This document shows, piece after piece, positions 8,501-17,670 of a DNA stretch of 64,000 nt (position 1 is its first letter; each line of letters opens with the position of its first letter). The stretch comes from Candidatus Vagococcus giribetii (GTDB lineage: Bacteria > Bacillota > Bacilli > Lactobacillales > Vagococcaceae), in NCBI RefSeq assembly GCF_017316185.1, contig NZ_JAFLVX010000009.1, forward strand, positions 62,001 through 126,000, given 5' to 3'. The notes beneath the pieces were generated by a model. The model ran no database searches. It saw only the letters and a program-made list of their open reading frames with translations, and was not told the DNA's origin. Both the position numbers and the translations under genes were made by a program.

Positions 8501-10617
8501 TGAGCGTTATATGAGCCACTCTTAATAACATCTTTAACAAAAGGTAGCTTAATTGGTTCATCTCTAGTTACTGATTCATGGCGATCTTTCCCTGTACTGT
8601 CTTTCCAATCAGCCGTTGCTGTATTTGAAAAATTATCTTTCAAGGGCTCAAAATCAGTTGTATACATAATACGATACGTTGAGTCAGTTCCCTTAGTAGC
8701 TAAATCACCAATGAAGGCTACATCAAAACCATTAGTCGTTTCTTTTAGTGTATAATGTGTATCTTTGACTAAATCTTCTCTACTTTGTTCATTGTAGATT
8801 CTAAATGTATCTGCATTAAAGGTTAATCCTGGTGACATGGTATCTGATAGTTTCCAATTGGTCATATGATACTGATATTTATTAACCTGAATAGACCAAT
8901 TGATTTTTCTATTTTCATAATCAACGTCTCCCCATTTAACAAGACCATCAGTGGCAATTTGACCACCATTATTAGATTCAAATCCACCATCTGTTTTTAC
9001 GTTATTTGTAAAATTAACATCCTCTGTATCTCCTGCCACATCACCAACAACTTTTGTTCGGTAAGTAACATCAACTGCAGTATCTAACTCTTTAAGAAAT
9101 TCAATCTTCATTTGGTTATCTTTAATAGTAACCGCGTAATCTGTCCCACGGCTCAATACTTTACCATCTTTTGTTGTTACTTTCACTGAATCATCAATAT
9201 AAGCTAAGTTTTTAGAAACTGTATCAGTGATTGAACTATTAGCTGGTAACTTTTTATAACCATAGTTGTATTTAACTGTCCAGTCATAGACATGACCTTT
9301 GACATTTTCATCATTAACAAAACTTGGCGGTAGCTTTTCAATTAACTTGCCATAAGTTAGACTCGCGTTATTACTAGCCGAAACATCATCTTTACCCTCG
9401 CTACTTAAAGTGGCTGTATTATCATATCTAACGTCTCCACCTTGCTCTGGGATTTTTGTTTTATCTACATCTGTTTCATAAACTAATTTAAATGATTTAC
9501 TTGTTTTAGCGTAATCTCCGATAAATTGAACTTTATCTCCTGATTCTGAAGCAACATAATCCACACCTGGTCTTAGTGCTTCGCCTACCCCAACAACTTC
9601 TCCATTTAGGTTAATTGTTTGTGGATAGACCTTAACATTCTTAAATAACAATCCTTCAGGCATTGCATCAGTTACTACAGCATTAGTTAATGTATTCAAT
9701 TCAGTATTGATTGATACGTCCCATCTCACTGTTTGTTCTTGTGGATTAGCGTCTCCAAGTTTACTAATAGATTTACCACCATTAGGTTTAATATTGACGT
9801 TAACTGTCTCCTCTTTGCCATCTAAAGGTATTTTGATAACATTTTCTCCAGCTTGAACAGTGTCTTTAAAGTTCTCAGCATAATTGACAGAACCACTAAT
9901 CTCATTCAGTTCTTCCACTTTCTCATTGAACGTTAAACGAATAGATCCGTTTACTAACTCATAACGTCCAAAAACACCTTGAGCTCCTTTTAACTCGCCA
10001 CTAAAATTCTTTAATCGAATTTGTTCAGGAATTTTAATATCATAGTAATCTCCTGATTTAAGTAACTTTTCATCAAGCATTCTCTGAGGAATACTATAGT
10101 CATAAATTAATTGAATTAACGTATCATTAGGAATAGATTCTTTCGTGTAGTCAATTGGTTGACCATCTTTTATTGCTTTAAACGTTACGTTAGATAGAAA
10201 ACTTTCACCTGGTTTTAACTCTCTCTTAATATCAATCGGCTCTCTATCAACAGAACGTTTCGTACGTTTTGTTTCTTTTTTCTCTTCAGTTGAGCTATCA
10301 ACTGTTTTTTCAGAAGTTGAAGAAGTTGACGCTTCTTCTTTCAAAACTTCTTCTGAAGGAGTTGTTTCAGCAACAACTTCCTCACTTGAAGGTGCTGTTG
10401 ATTCCTCCGTTTGTTTTGGTTCTTCTTGAACAGCCTCACTTGACGCTGTTTCCGATGTATTTGAATGATCAGCATTCACTGTTTCAGATTGTACTGTTTC
10501 ACTTGATGCTGTTTCCAAATTCGCCACAGCCGCTACTGCTTGAATCGGTTGAATAACAGATGTCATTGAAATCAGTAACACTAAAAATAGTGAATACCAT
10601 TTTTTATTTTTATTCAT
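2524..10617 (-). CDS. Giant LPXTG-anchored adhesin with collagen-binding-like, SpaA and 14 Cna_B domains
   Basis: A 2,697-residue secreted, wall-anchored surface protein. A signal peptide (residues 1-31: basic KNKK, hydrophobic core, AVAA cleavage region) is followed by a Ser/Thr/Glu-rich linker to about residue 125. About five immunoglobulin-like modules resembling the Cna collagen-binding/isopeptide fold follow to about residue 990, with recurrent WDVSIN/WSIQVN/WSVNVN strands. Two SpaA-type prealbumin domains (about 992-1200) precede 14 tandem Cna_B domains (about 1206-2630). Each Cna_B repeat opens with a K-x-W-x-D-x-N-N-Q-D-G-K-R-P-type strand, has a TV.E glutamate strand and ends in TNT/TNS. 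These supply the Lys, Glu and Asn for an internal isopeptide bond. The C-terminus has LPKTGE (about 2659), a hydrophobic span and the basic tail RRKSKED. The role is probably host or matrix adhesion; the ligand is unknown. It is monocistronic, with its own terminator. Confidence 0.93.
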   Translation of the reverse strand: MNKNKKWYSLFLVLLISMTSVIQPIQAVAAVANLETASSETVQSETVNADHSNTSETASSEAVQEEPKQTEESTAPSSEEVVAETTPSEEVLKEEASTSSTSEKTVDSSTEEKKETKRTKRSVDREPIDIKRELKPGESFLSNVTFKAIKDGQPIDYTKESIPNDTLIQLIYDYSIPQRMLDEKLLKSGDYYDIKIPEQIRLKNFSGELKGAQGVFGRYELVNGSIRLTFNEKVEELNEISGSVNYAENFKDTVQAGENVIKIPLDGKEETVNVNIKPNGGKSISKLGDANPQEQTVRWDVSINTELNTLTNAVVTDAMPEGLLFKNVKVYPQTINLNGEVVGVGEALRPGVDYVASESGDKVQFIGDYAKTSKSFKLVYETDVDKTKIPEQGGDVRYDNTATLSSEGKDDVSASNNASLTYGKLIEKLPPSFVNDENVKGHVYDWTVKYNYGYKKLPANSSITDTVSKNLAYIDDSVKVTTKDGKVLSRGTDYAVTIKDNQMKIEFLKELDTAVDVTYRTKVVGDVAGDTEDVNFTNNVKTDGGFESNNGGQIATDGLVKWGDVDYENRKINWSIQVNKYQYHMTNWKLSDTMSPGLTFNADTFRIYNEQSREDLVKDTHYTLKETTNGFDVAFIGDLATKGTDSTYRIMYTTDFEPLKDNFSNTATADWKDSTGKDRHESVTRDEPIKLPFVKDVIKSGSYNAQTKKISWDVTVNHNQETLVDASIVDPIMDDQDYVPKSARLFEMKVNRDGSLTYGKEVSELIKVSEDGKTISAKLPDNSKSPYKLVFETSLEGKLIDQKKYHNVASYTNKGDETKAEADAEVTKGNVYGEKNGEVDKSNENFVKWSVNVNPSQSTVKDMTVVDKPSSNQVLEESSVIVYGANVGSDGSISANRDVVLEKGKDYTVNIETNNETGQQVLTVKFVNEISKAYVLEYRSMANTSLLEDYLTNNISVTGNNEKTVKTETSSSVKVVNSSGTATGTTASVKIVKIDKNSKEKTPLPGAKFELWTIKGNGQKDQLVRSGETDVKGELKFGNLRPNTDYLLFETKAPTGFTVSEEMRYGQKVKFSSDGETNLFKSHTVENDMPRIHFNKIDGKDGHALAGAQFMVKNAQGEFYNGIDSKYRAIWVDSQDKVSDDVKKSLVSDATGQVEVAGLSVGTYSIQEIVAPEGYDKATKDIPFEVIDDEGLIRLKDDVTISNMPYEKTAITINKTWNDANNQDGQRPKTILFDLFANGTKVDTLEMTDDKQAPGNVWEATFSGLRKYDDNMKEIIYSIKENKVDDYSVSDEEVFVKDGKAQVTNSYKPKEVSVLAKKHWDDKDNQDGKRPGYIVVHVMAKVEGEEKSTSVNHTRVDHGSNWQYEFNHLPKYRDGKEIIYTVEEEKVDGYDVSITEMDSKDKPKDVDFAFDITNKHEVAKRDISVKKVWNDENNQDGKRLDSIDVQLYADDKEVGKPVPLNSENNWSTTWKELDTNKAIGEEGRDGSKEIVYTVKEVTEVPGYDKPEVTGDMTKGFIVTNNHTPSTIGVKGTKVWEDANNQDGKRPESITVNLLADGIKIDSKEVTGSKESTEEAATWSYEFKDLPEFKEDAVGQKINYTVQEVVIPDYSSKVKDFTITNSYTPKKTSVNVVKVWEDNNNQDKSRPESIKVKLLAEEKETGDELTLTAKNNWQGAFTNLDVYEKGSVKKEIKYTVKEVSVDNDYTSKVTGSAKEGFVVTNTRPLETVDISGKKIWEDDNNQDGKRPETITVNLLADGEQVASKDVKGSRGFEDANAAWSYEFKDLPKHVKGEEGKEIKYTVTEEKVKDYTTSIDGFNITNTYEPQETRLFVEKVWNDSNDQDGKRPKDIAVQLYANGKEVVGQKIKLSEKTNWKASFDKLDAYVKGKEIKYTVKEISEAAKKYGYTAVLDYQDNKENKNNTDVKVTNSRPVETTDISGTKVWKDSNNQDSKRPETIVVNLLADGEKVDSQVVKGDKQAETWSYTFTGLDKNRTIKEGEDSEAIVYTVEEEAVGNGYTSKVEGTTITNTREIETVNLSGIKTWDDANNQDGIRPETITVNLLSDEKEKGKLEVIDSEEVSATKDWKYDFKGLPKYLADEVGREITYDVEEVAVKGYTSKKEGTNFTNTHAPELINIPVKKVWEDTDNQDGKRPESIEISLFGTDKEKAIETKPISGDMTLNEWTTVFENLPKFEAGQEIDYTIKEKAIGDSYESAITGDKKTGFVVTNTHELEKVAISGTKTWDDTNNQDGIRPEKITVNLLSDEKEKGKLEVIDSKEVSATKDWKYDFKELPKYLAGEVGREITYDVEEVAVEGYESTKDGTNFTNKHTLSKVDVKGTKVWDDANNQDGIRPDEIKVQLLSDEKEKGKLEEVEGKVTAAKREADWTYEFKDLPEFKANEEGRKITYGVKELPVDGYTSKVEGTTITNTHKPEEVTISGTKTWDDADNQDGKRPGEIEVQLLSDAKEAGKFEAVEGQIAKASKETGWVYEFKDLPKFKANEEGRKITYDVEEVAVEGYTSTKDGTNFTNIHAPELIDIPVRKIWKDNNNKATKRPESITVKLLANNKPAKDNDGKEITGEVKGSMTADKWEYTFKELPNYAAGKEIKYSVEEVTVDQYETAIDKFTITNTFVPEPVKDTPKKSSNENGPTNSSKNTSSHLPKTGEKETAMLMNLGVMMLITLVMTNVWTVQRRKSKED
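2715..7000 (-). repeat. Array of 14 Cna_B-domain coding repeats
   Basis: A tandem array of about 300-bp units, each encoding one Cna_B domain of about 102 residues. Units are divergent overall, but some are close copies. The unit around 4240-4540 and the unit around 3640-3940 are nearly identical over most of their length at a 600-bp offset, indicating a recent two-domain duplication. The last unit (KIWKDNNNKATKRP) is the most degenerate at the NQDGKRP signature. Confidence 0.85.
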
Positions 10618-11202
10618 TTTCCCTTTCTTACAATTATTTACCTATTTTTTACACAACGATTACAATTATAGTGAAAAATAATTAAATAAATCCCCTAACT
10701 TTTGCATATTAATATGTACCTTTTGGCGTTTGTGAATTAAATAATATGTAATTATAACGAATAGTATGTATTAAAAAGGGAAGGGTGTTCTATTTCGTTG
10801 TCTTATTGATTTTTAAAGACATCATTATCCTTTTCCGTATGCAAACTTTGTTCATTTTTTGTACTTCAATCCCCATTGTGAATTAAATTTCTTTTGTTAT
10901 TTTTTAAAAAAACAAGAATATTTCAAATTAAATAACATCACTTTTTTACATTTTTTGCCAATTTTTATTTATTTTATTTTTCTGTTAAACATATTTTTTC
11001 TGTGTATAAAATATCTTTTTCTCAATATTAAATAACTTATCTAGACCGTTTTTCATTAATATCACCTTAAAAACAAGCACAATATTGTTTTGTTCAATTT
11101 TCACAAAAAACAGCCCTTACAATATGATTAAATCAAGGTTCCTTCTTAAAAATAAGCGCAAAAAAAGAGACGTTCTAATAAACGTCCCTTTGTGGGTTTT
11201 AC
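10618..11202. other. 585-bp AT-rich intergenic region upstream of the giant adhesin gene
   Basis: No coding sequence with a ribosome binding site was found. A TATAAT hexamer on the minus strand (10665-10670) is a candidate -10 for the adhesin gene; no good -35 was found. The 10-mer TTACAATTAT occurs twice, at 10628-10637 and 10660-10669, 32 bp apart (about three helical turns), and could be a regulator site. The right end holds the pepV terminator. The rest is homopolymer-rich A/T sequence with no recognised element. Confidence 0.5.
11167..11189 (-). terminator. Terminator of pepV
   Basis: The arms AGAGACGTT and AACGTCCCT (one wobble pair) form a hairpin over a 5-base loop. On the minus strand it is followed by a run of T. 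It lies 14 bases beyond the pepV stop codon. Confidence 0.85.
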
Positions 11203-12606
11203 TTATTTAATTAAACGGTAAATCGCATCAGCATAAATCACTGTCGCGTTGATTAAATCGTCCACTGAAATGAACTCATTTTTTTGATGCATTGTATCGA
11301 TACTATCTGGGAACATAGCTCCATAAGCCACACCACGTTCTAGTAAACGTCCAAATGTTCCACCACCGATTGATTGTTCATGACCTTTTAGACCTGTATG
11401 TTCTTCATACACAGCTAAAAGTGTTTTAACCAATGGATCTTCAGGTGATACATAATGAGGTTCTTTGCTACTTGTTAAAATAACTTTCGCACTTGTATTA
11501 GCTACTTTTTCTTCAATCGCAGCTGCAATCTCATCTGCTGTGATACCTTTAGGGAAACGGAAGTTCAGTGTAATTGTGTTATTATCTTTTTTCTCATCAA
11601 ACACAAACACACCAGCGTTCATTGATAAAGCTCCCATGATATCATCAACAAAGTTCACACCAAAACGGTTTCCTTCTGTATCTAAATGAATGTAATCAGC
11701 AACCATTGTCACGAAATCTTTCGCTGGTCCTGAGAAATCATAGTAACTTAAGAAGTTAGCTAGATATGTTCCAGCATTGATTCCTTTTTCAGGCATTGCC
11801 CCATGAGCGGCTGTTCCGATTAATTTAATTGTTGCCACGTTACCTTCGATTGATAACTCACCTGTAACAGGTAATTCTGCTAAATAAGCGTCATATTCTT
11901 TCGCAAATGCTTCAATGTCTCCAGAAACTTCAACAACTGTTTCAGCTAAATCTGGCACCATGTTAGCACGTTGTCCAGAGTTAAATGACACTAAACGTAG
12001 TGTCCCTTCGTTTTTACCAGCAACTTCTAGTAAAATTGTTGTGTTTCCTTTTTCACCATTAATAATAGGAAACTCTGCATCTGGTGAAAAACCAAAATCA
12101 GGTGTTTCTTCTACTTTTAAGTAGTGATCCATACATTTCCATTCGCTCTCTTCATCTGTCCCGATGATGACGCGTGTACGTTTTGAAACAGGTAACTCTA
12201 ATTCTTTAATAATTTTTAAGGCATAGTAAGCTGCCATTGTAGGCCCTTTGTCATCACTTGCACCACGCGCATAAATACGGTTGTCACGAATTTCTGGTGA
12301 GAATGGTTCTGAATCCCATCCTGAACCTACTGGTACCACATCAACGTGACCAAAAATACCTAAAGTCTCGTCTCCTGCACCATATTCGATATGTCCTGCG
12401 TAGTTATCAACGTTTTTAGTTAAGAAACCGTCTCTTTCACCAATCTCTAAAAATTTAAGAAGAGCTGCTTTGGGTCCTGGTCCTACAGGAGCATCCTCTG
12501 TTGCTTTATCGTCTTCTCTCACACTTGGTACGCGTAATAAATCAAATAAGTCATTCATTAAGTCGTCGCGACGTGCTTCGACTTCTTTTCTCCAATCAAT
12601 TGTCAT
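11203..12606 (-). CDS. pepV: Dipeptidase PepV (M20 family)
   Basis: A 467-residue cytosolic zinc dipeptidase that cleaves a broad range of dipeptides, as in lactobacilli and lactococci. Metal-binding motifs of family M20 are visible: GHVDVVPVG (about residue 85), DDKGPTMAAYYALK (about 118, bridging Asp), GTDEESEWKCMDHY (catalytic Glu and metal Glu) and GGGTFGR near the C-terminus. The long lid domain between them matches PepV. The open frame extends 14 codons further upstream, but the ATG at 12606 (MTIDWRKEVE) is preceded by GGAGGG and matches family N-termini, so it was chosen. It is the last gene of the leftward leuS-to-pepV group and ends at a clear terminator. Confidence 0.93.
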   Translation of the reverse strand: MTIDWRKEVEARRDDLMNDLFDLLRVPSVREDDKATEDAPVGPGPKAALLKFLEIGERDGFLTKNVDNYAGHIEYGAGDETLGIFGHVDVVPVGSGWDSEPFSPEIRDNRIYARGASDDKGPTMAAYYALKIIKELELPVSKRTRVIIGTDEESEWKCMDHYLKVEETPDFGFSPDAEFPIINGEKGNTTILLEVAGKNEGTLRLVSFNSGQRANMVPDLAETVVEVSGDIEAFAKEYDAYLAELPVTGELSIEGNVATIKLIGTAAHGAMPEKGINAGTYLANFLSYYDFSGPAKDFVTMVADYIHLDTEGNRFGVNFVDDIMGALSMNAGVFVFDEKKDNNTITLNFRFPKGITADEIAAAIEEKVANTSAKVILTSSKEPHYVSPEDPLVKTLLAVYEEHTGLKGHEQSIGGGTFGRLLERGVAYGAMFPDSIDTMHQKNEFISVDDLINATVIYADAIYRLIK

Positions 12607-12690
12607 CCTGGTAATCCCTCCATCGTTTCCTTTATATGAAGACATCATATCATTTTTTTATTAAATTTGATAATGATTTGGCGATTTTTT

Positions 12691-13413
12691 CTAATAATCA
12701 ACCCTTAATTTTTTAATTTCATTCTCATTTAAGGCTCTATATTGACCCGGTTTTAATGTCTCATCAAGAGTCAATCCACCCATGCTCACTCGGTGCAATT
12801 CAACTACTTTCTTACCTACAGCCTCAACCATCCGTTTGACTTGATGGAATTTACCTTCCATGATTTCTAAAGAAATTTCCGAATAATCCTCTTCTAATGT
12901 GACGCTTGTTATCTTTAATTTAGCAGGTAGACAGACTTCGGCCCCACTAATAGTCATACCACTAGCAAACGTCTTAACGTCTGCTTCAGTCATAATCCCT
13001 TTCACTTTAGCTTCATATAGCTTAGGTACTTTTTTCTTTGGCGATAATAATTGATGGGCTAGTTCACCGTCTGTAGTCATCAAAAGAAAGCCTGTTGTGT
13101 CTTTATCTAAGCGTCCCACAGGAAACAAACCCTTTTTTCGATCTCCTTCTCCAATTAAATCCACCACTGTTCGGTGGCTTGGGTCTTCTGTCGCTGAAAT
13201 AACCCCTTTTGGCTTATTTAACATGTAATAAACAAATTCTTGATAGATTAGCTGCTCACCATCTACACAGATGCTATCCTCGTATTCATTCACACTCAGC
13301 TTACCGTCTTTTTGTATCACATCATTCACACTGACCCGCTTTTTCTTAAGGAGCTCTTTGACTTCTTTTCGTGAGCCAAAGCCTGTATGACTCAATAATT
13401 TATCTAACCGCAT
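12691..13413 (-). CDS. rRNA pseudouridine synthase, RsuA/RluB family
   Basis: A 240-residue RNA-modifying enzyme. An N-terminal S4 RNA-binding domain (MRLDKLLSHTGFGSRKEV, residues 1-48) precedes the RsuA/RluB/E/F catalytic domain. GRLDKDTTGFLLMTTDGEL (about residue 102) contains the catalytic aspartate, and KFHQVKRM lies in the C-terminal third. It probably converts a specific uridine of 16S rRNA, but RluB- or RluE-type specificity cannot be excluded. The frame stays open 16 codons upstream, but those codons run into the preceding gene's terminator. The ATG at 13413 has GGAGG at correct spacing, so the shorter form was chosen. It sits between the flippase gene and pepV, an arrangement common in enterococci and relatives. 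Confidence 0.9.
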   Translation of the reverse strand: MRLDKLLSHTGFGSRKEVKELLKKKRVSVNDVIQKDGKLSVNEYEDSICVDGEQLIYQEFVYYMLNKPKGVISATEDPSHRTVVDLIGEGDRKKGLFPVGRLDKDTTGFLLMTTDGELAHQLLSPKKKVPKLYEAKVKGIMTEADVKTFASGMTISGAEVCLPAKLKITSVTLEEDYSEISLEIMEGKFHQVKRMVEAVGKKVVELHRVSMGGLTLDETLKPGQYRALNENEIKKLRVDY

Positions 13414-13435
13414 AAATGTACCTCCATCTATCAAA

Positions 13436-13480
13436 AAAAAGTGCCACGCAAGTTTTACCAACTCTTGTCACACTTTCTTT
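13436..13480 (-). terminator. Terminator after the flippase gene
   Basis: An imperfect hairpin with arms containing AAAGTG/CACTTT and CAAG/CTTG sits directly at the stop codon of the flippase gene. It is followed on the minus strand by a run of eight T. It separates the flippase gene from the pseudouridine synthase gene. Confidence 0.7.
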
Positions 13481-13481
13481 T

Positions 13482-15140
13482 TTATTTAATATTAAATTTT
13501 GTTCTTAATTTGCCTACTTTAGCACCTAATAACTTGTCAGCTAATCGTGTTTTTAACGTTAACCAACCGTAGACACCGACTCCTGCTGAGACAGAGAAGA
13601 GGATAATCAACATAGATTGGAACTTACGCTCTGGATCTAAGAATAGATACAAGAACGAACGAACAAGGAAGACTGTAACAGACATTAATAAACTAAGAAT
13701 AAAAATCAATAAAATTCGTCTAATCGTTAATGAATAGTTAAACTTCGTTATGTGATGAATTTTCTTGGTCATCAAGTACGCTGAGACAGTAAATCCAATA
13801 GCTGAAGCAAGTAAAGGTCCATAAACTTCAAAACTTTTAATCATTGGGTATTGTAAGACAATCTTGATTAAAAGTCCTACACCTAGATAAAAAATAGCAT
13901 CGCCATTTTTATATAGGCCTTGTAGAGTCGTTGACACTAAAATGAAGTATCCCATAATCAGTCCCACATAACTAGCTTCAATCAACACGTTAATCCCTAA
14001 GACATCTGGTTGATAGAAGAAAACGTACATAGGCTGTGCTAGAGTCACCATACCAAAAGTAGCTGGCATCATAATCAGGAATAACAACTGAATGTTATCA
14101 CTAATCAGTTTAGCTAAGCCGGCTTCGTCTTTTTTAGTAAAAGCTTCTGTGACTAAAGGTAGACTGGTCATAGCCATTCCTGTTGCTAGAGAGATAATAA
14201 TCATTACTAGCTTATCTGGATTGGCACTAAAAATACTAAACAAAGCCGATAACTGATCTTTTGAAAAATTAGTAAAGCTTGCCATGATTGGCTCAAAGGT
14301 ATATTGATCCACTAATTTAAAAATCGTAATCGCTGATCCTACAATAATAAAAGGAATCGCTTCTTTAATCATCTCTTTGACTAAACGATTTTCAGATACT
14401 TCTATTTGATTACTACTACCCGCAATCAAGCGATCCATTTCTGGTTTTTGTTTCATGTAAAACCAGATAAGTGCCCCGTACGCTCCAAGCATACCGATAA
14501 AAGCAGCAAAGGTTGATTGAACAACGGCAGCTACATAATCTCCTGAGCCCATCTTCATAATCATAAAGGCTGTCAGTAACATGTAAAACACACGAGCAAC
14601 TTGTTCAATAATTTGTGACACTGCTGCTGGCATCATGTCTTGATTTCCTTGGAAGTATCCTCTGATAACACTCATACTAGGAAACACAAGAACAGCTACA
14701 CTTAAAGCTCGCATCACTGGAATCAAGTTCTTATCCCCTGCTGCTAAGACAGGAGATAAGACGTACATGATACCTGCACACAAGACACCAAAACCAGCCA
14801 TAATCATAAGAGTTCGTTTAAACAATCTCTGACTTGTTCGGTATTCATTTTGGGAATTGTAATAGGATATTTGTTTAGCAATTGCTCCAGGAATTCCCGC
14901 TGTAGCAATCATTAAAAACAAGGCATAAATGTTGTAACCTTTATTAAATAAACTGTTCGCTAATTTAGCATTTTCCCCCATCCATAAATACCAGGGAACA
15001 ATGTAGATAGCTCCTAACAAACGGGATAACACATTACCAATAGTCATCCATAAGGAACCACGAACCATTTTTTCTTTAGCGTTTAACTCTTTAGAGTTTC
15101 CCTCAAAAGAGGCCTCTTGATTCGGCATGTTTCTATCCAA
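13482..15140 (-). CDS. Oligosaccharide/lipid II flippase, MurJ/YtgP-like (MOP superfamily)
   Basis: A 552-residue polytopic membrane protein with about 14 hydrophobic segments and a charged cytosolic N-terminus of roughly 25 residues. The first helix region (MVRGSLWMTIGNVLSRLLGA) and the RGYFQGNQDMMPAAVSQIIE segment (about residue 160-180) are hallmarks of the SpoVB/YtgP group of the MOP flippase superfamily. Members translocate lipid II or related lipid-linked sugars; YtgP (renamed MurJ/Amj-type in bacilli) supports peptidoglycan synthesis. The longest frame starts at TTG 15140 with AAGAAAG close upstream; an ATG four codons in (15128) is an equally possible start. It lies 92 bases after leuS with no clear terminator between, so co-transcription from the T-box promoter is likely. 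Confidence 0.87.
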   Translation of the reverse strand: MDRNMPNQEASFEGNSKELNAKEKMVRGSLWMTIGNVLSRLLGAIYIVPWYLWMGENAKLANSLFNKGYNIYALFLMIATAGIPGAIAKQISYYNSQNEYRTSQRLFKRTLMIMAGFGVLCAGIMYVLSPVLAAGDKNLIPVMRALSVAVLVFPSMSVIRGYFQGNQDMMPAAVSQIIEQVARVFYMLLTAFMIMKMGSGDYVAAVVQSTFAAFIGMLGAYGALIWFYMKQKPEMDRLIAGSSNQIEVSENRLVKEMIKEAIPFIIVGSAITIFKLVDQYTFEPIMASFTNFSKDQLSALFSIFSANPDKLVMIIISLATGMAMTSLPLVTEAFTKKDEAGLAKLISDNIQLLFLIMMPATFGMVTLAQPMYVFFYQPDVLGINVLIEASYVGLIMGYFILVSTTLQGLYKNGDAIFYLGVGLLIKIVLQYPMIKSFEVYGPLLASAIGFTVSAYLMTKKIHHITKFNYSLTIRRILLIFILSLLMSVTVFLVRSFLYLFLDPERKFQSMLIILFSVSAGVGVYGWLTLKTRLADKLLGAKVGKLRTKFNIK

Positions 15141-15232
15141 CTTTCTTCATCATACTGCTTATAATTGTAGCGATTTAACCCGCGTTATGCAAACCATTTT
15201 AACAATTTTTAAACACTTTTTGATGAGGCAGT

Positions 15233-17647
15233 TTAGTTAGCTACAATATTAACCAATTTATTAGGAACGGCAATCACTTTACGGACAGTTTTTCCTTCAA
15301 TTGCTGATTTTACTTGCTCATTTTCGTAAGCTAACGCTTCTAGTTCTTCCTTCGTTGCGTTATTAGGTACGTTAACACGAGCTTTTAATTTACCATTTAC
15401 TTGGAAAATCACTTCAATTTCGTCTTCAACAAGTTCTGTTTCATCATAGACTGGCCATGCTGCTAGACTGATGCTTTCTTTGTTGCCCATACGCTCCCAT
15501 AGTTCTTCTGCAATAAATGGTGCGATTGGTGCAAGCATTTGTAAGAAGCCTTTCATGTATTCAACTGGTAAAGCATCTGCTTTATAAGCTTCATTCACAA
15601 AAATCATTAATTGAGAAATCGCCGTATTAAAGTGAAGTTGTTCAATATCTTCTCCTACTTTTTTCACTGTTTGGTGGTAAACTTTTGTTAATTTACCATC
15701 ATTGTGAGTCGTGATGCGATCACGTAATACAGCATTTTCATCAATGTATAGACGCCAAACGCGGTCTAAGAATTTACGACTTCCTTCAAGACCTTTTTCA
15801 CTCCATGCAACAGATGCATCAAGTGGTCCCATAAACATTTCATAAAGTCTTAATGTATCGGCACCAAACTCGTTAACCACGTCATCTGGATTGACAACAT
15901 TCCCTTTAGATTTAGACATTTTCTCATTACCTTCACCTAAAATCATACCTTGATTATAAAGCGTTTGGAATGGCTCTTTAGTTGATACCACACCAATATC
16001 GTATAAGAATTTATGCCAAAAACGAGCGTATAGTAAATGAAGAACCGCATGCTCTGCTCCACCTAAGTACACATCTACTGGTAACCATTCTTTTAATTTT
16101 TCAGGATCCGCTAACATCTCTGTGTTATGTGGGTCGATAAAACGTAGGTAATACCATGAACTACCTGCCCATTGTGGCATTGTATTTGTTTCACGACGAC
16201 CTTTCATACCTGTTTTTTCATCAACGACATTAATCCATTCTTCCATATTAGCTAATGGTGATTCACCTGTTCCACTTGGTTTAATATCTGTAGCTTTTGG
16301 TAAAACTAATGGTAATTCTTCCTCAGGAACAGCTGTCATCGTTCCATCTTCCCAATGAATAATTGGAATTGGCTCACCCCAATAACGTTGACGAGAGAAT
16401 AACCAGTCACGTAAACGATAACTTGTTTCTTTTTTACCCACTTCATGCTCTTCTAACCAAGCAATCATTTTAACCATTGCGTCTTCTTTGTTCAGGCCAT
16501 CTAAAAAGTCAGAATTAATATGTGGACCGTCTTCTGTAAAAGCTTCTTCCTCAATATTGCCACCTTCTAAAACAGGGACAATTTCTAAGTTAAAGGCTTT
16601 AGCAAACTCGTAATCACGCTCATCATGAGCAGGAACAGCCATAATTGCTCCAGTTCCATAAGTTGATAACACATAATCTGCAATCCAGATTGGCATTTCT
16701 TTACCATTAACTGGGTTAATCGCGTAAGCACCTGTAAAGACACCTGTTTTTTCTTTTGATAATTCAGTACGGTCTAAATCTGTTTTCTTTTCAGCTTCTT
16801 TGATATAAGCATCAATAGCTTCTTTTTGTTCTGGTGTAGTAATCTCTTGAACTAGTTTTAACTCTGGAGCTAAAACAGCATAAGTTGAACCAAATAACGT
16901 ATCTGGACGAGTTGTAAAAACAGTAAACTCTTTATCTGTATCTTTGATTTTAAAAGTAACGTTAGCTCCTTCAGAACGACCAATCCAGTTTCTTTGCATG
17001 TCTTTCACACTACTTGGCCAGTTAATGTCATCTAAATCATCGATTAAACGGTCTGCATAAGCAGTGATTTTTAACATCCATTGTTTCATTGGTACTCGGT
17101 ACACAGGGTGACCCCCACGCTCTGATTTACCATCGATAACTTCTTCATTGGCTAATACAGTTCCTAAAGCAGGACACCAGTTAACAGCTACTTCTGCTTC
17201 ATAAGCTAACCCTTTTTCAAATAGCTTAGTAAAAATCCATTGTGTCCATTTATAATAACCTGGATCTGTTGTATTGATTTCACGGTTCCAATCATAACTA
17301 AATCCTAAAGAGTTTAATTGGCGTTTAAATGTTTGAATGTTTTTTGCTGTAAATTCAGCTGGGTCATTTCCTGTGTCTAATGCATATTGTTCAGCAGGTA
17401 AACCAAAAGCATCCCATCCCATTGGATGAAGAACGTTATAACCTTTTGCTCGTTTGTAACGAGATAACACATCTGTTGATGTATAGCCCTTTGGATGTCC
17501 TACGTGTAACCCTTGTCCTGATGGATATGGGAACATGTCTAATGCGTAGAATTTTTCCTTGTCAGATGTCTCTTCTGTTTTAAATGTCTCGTTATTTCTC
17601 CAATAATCTTGCCATTTTTTTTCAATATCAATATAATTGTATGCCAT
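15233..17647 (-). CDS. leuS: Leucyl-tRNA synthetase
   Basis: An 804-residue class I aminoacyl-tRNA synthetase that charges tRNA-Leu in the cytosol. The HIGH-type signature is in [19 protein letters not shown] (about residue 41-60). The CP1 editing domain occupies roughly 220-420, including [11 protein letters not shown], a T-rich editing pocket, and [15 protein letters not shown]. The KMSKS loop is [17 protein letters not shown] (about residue 575), followed by an anticodon-binding helical bundle and a C-terminal tail. Length matches bacterial LeuRS. AGGAGG precedes the ATG. A T-box leader lies immediately upstream, tying expression to uncharged tRNA-Leu. Confidence 0.98.
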   Translation of the reverse strand: MAYNYIDIEKKWQDYWRNNETFKTEETSDKEKFYALDMFPYPSGQGLHVGHPKGYTSTDVLSRYKRAKGYNVLHPMGWDAFGLPAEQYALDTGNDPAEFTAKNIQTFKRQLNSLGFSYDWNREINTTDPGYYKWTQWIFTKLFEKGLAYEAEVAVNWCPALGTVLANEEVIDGKSERGGHPVYRVPMKQWMLKITAYADRLIDDLDDINWPSSVKDMQRNWIGRSEGANVTFKIKDTDKEFTVFTTRPDTLFGSTYAVLAPELKLVQEITTPEQKEAIDAYIKEAEKKTDLDRTELSKEKTGVFTGAYAINPVNGKEMPIWIADYVLSTYGTGAIMAVPAHDERDYEFAKAFNLEIVPVLEGGNIEEEAFTEDGPHINSDFLDGLNKEDAMVKMIAWLEEHEVGKKETSYRLRDWLFSRQRYWGEPIPIIHWEDGTMTAVPEEELPLVLPKATDIKPSGTGESPLANMEEWINVVDEKTGMKGRRETNTMPQWAGSSWYYLRFIDPHNTEMLADPEKLKEWLPVDVYLGGAEHAVLHLLYARFWHKFLYDIGVVSTKEPFQTLYNQGMILGEGNEKMSKSKGNVVNPDDVVNEFGADTLRLYEMFMGPLDASVAWSEKGLEGSRKFLDRVWRLYIDENAVLRDRITTHNDGKLTKVYHQTVKKVGEDIEQLHFNTAISQLMIFVNEAYKADALPVEYMKGFLQMLAPIAPFIAEELWERMGNKESISLAAWPVYDETELVEDEIEVIFQVNGKLKARVNVPNNATKEELEALAYENEQVKSAIEGKTVRKVIAVPNKLVNIVAN

Positions 17648-17670
17648 TCTTTTTCCTCCTAAAAAATAAT

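Noticed and set aside
10618-11202. Possible small genes or phase-variation element
   Set aside because: No frame with a ribosome binding site and no inverted repeats of a recombinase type; only A/T-rich sequence and two 10-mer repeats.
12607-12648. N-terminal 14-codon extension of PepV
   Set aside because: The extension includes the GGAGGG that serves the downstream ATG and does not resemble PepV N-termini.
13414-13461. N-terminal extension of the pseudouridine synthase
   Set aside because: It overlaps the terminator of the upstream flippase gene, and the internal ATG has a perfect GGAGG.
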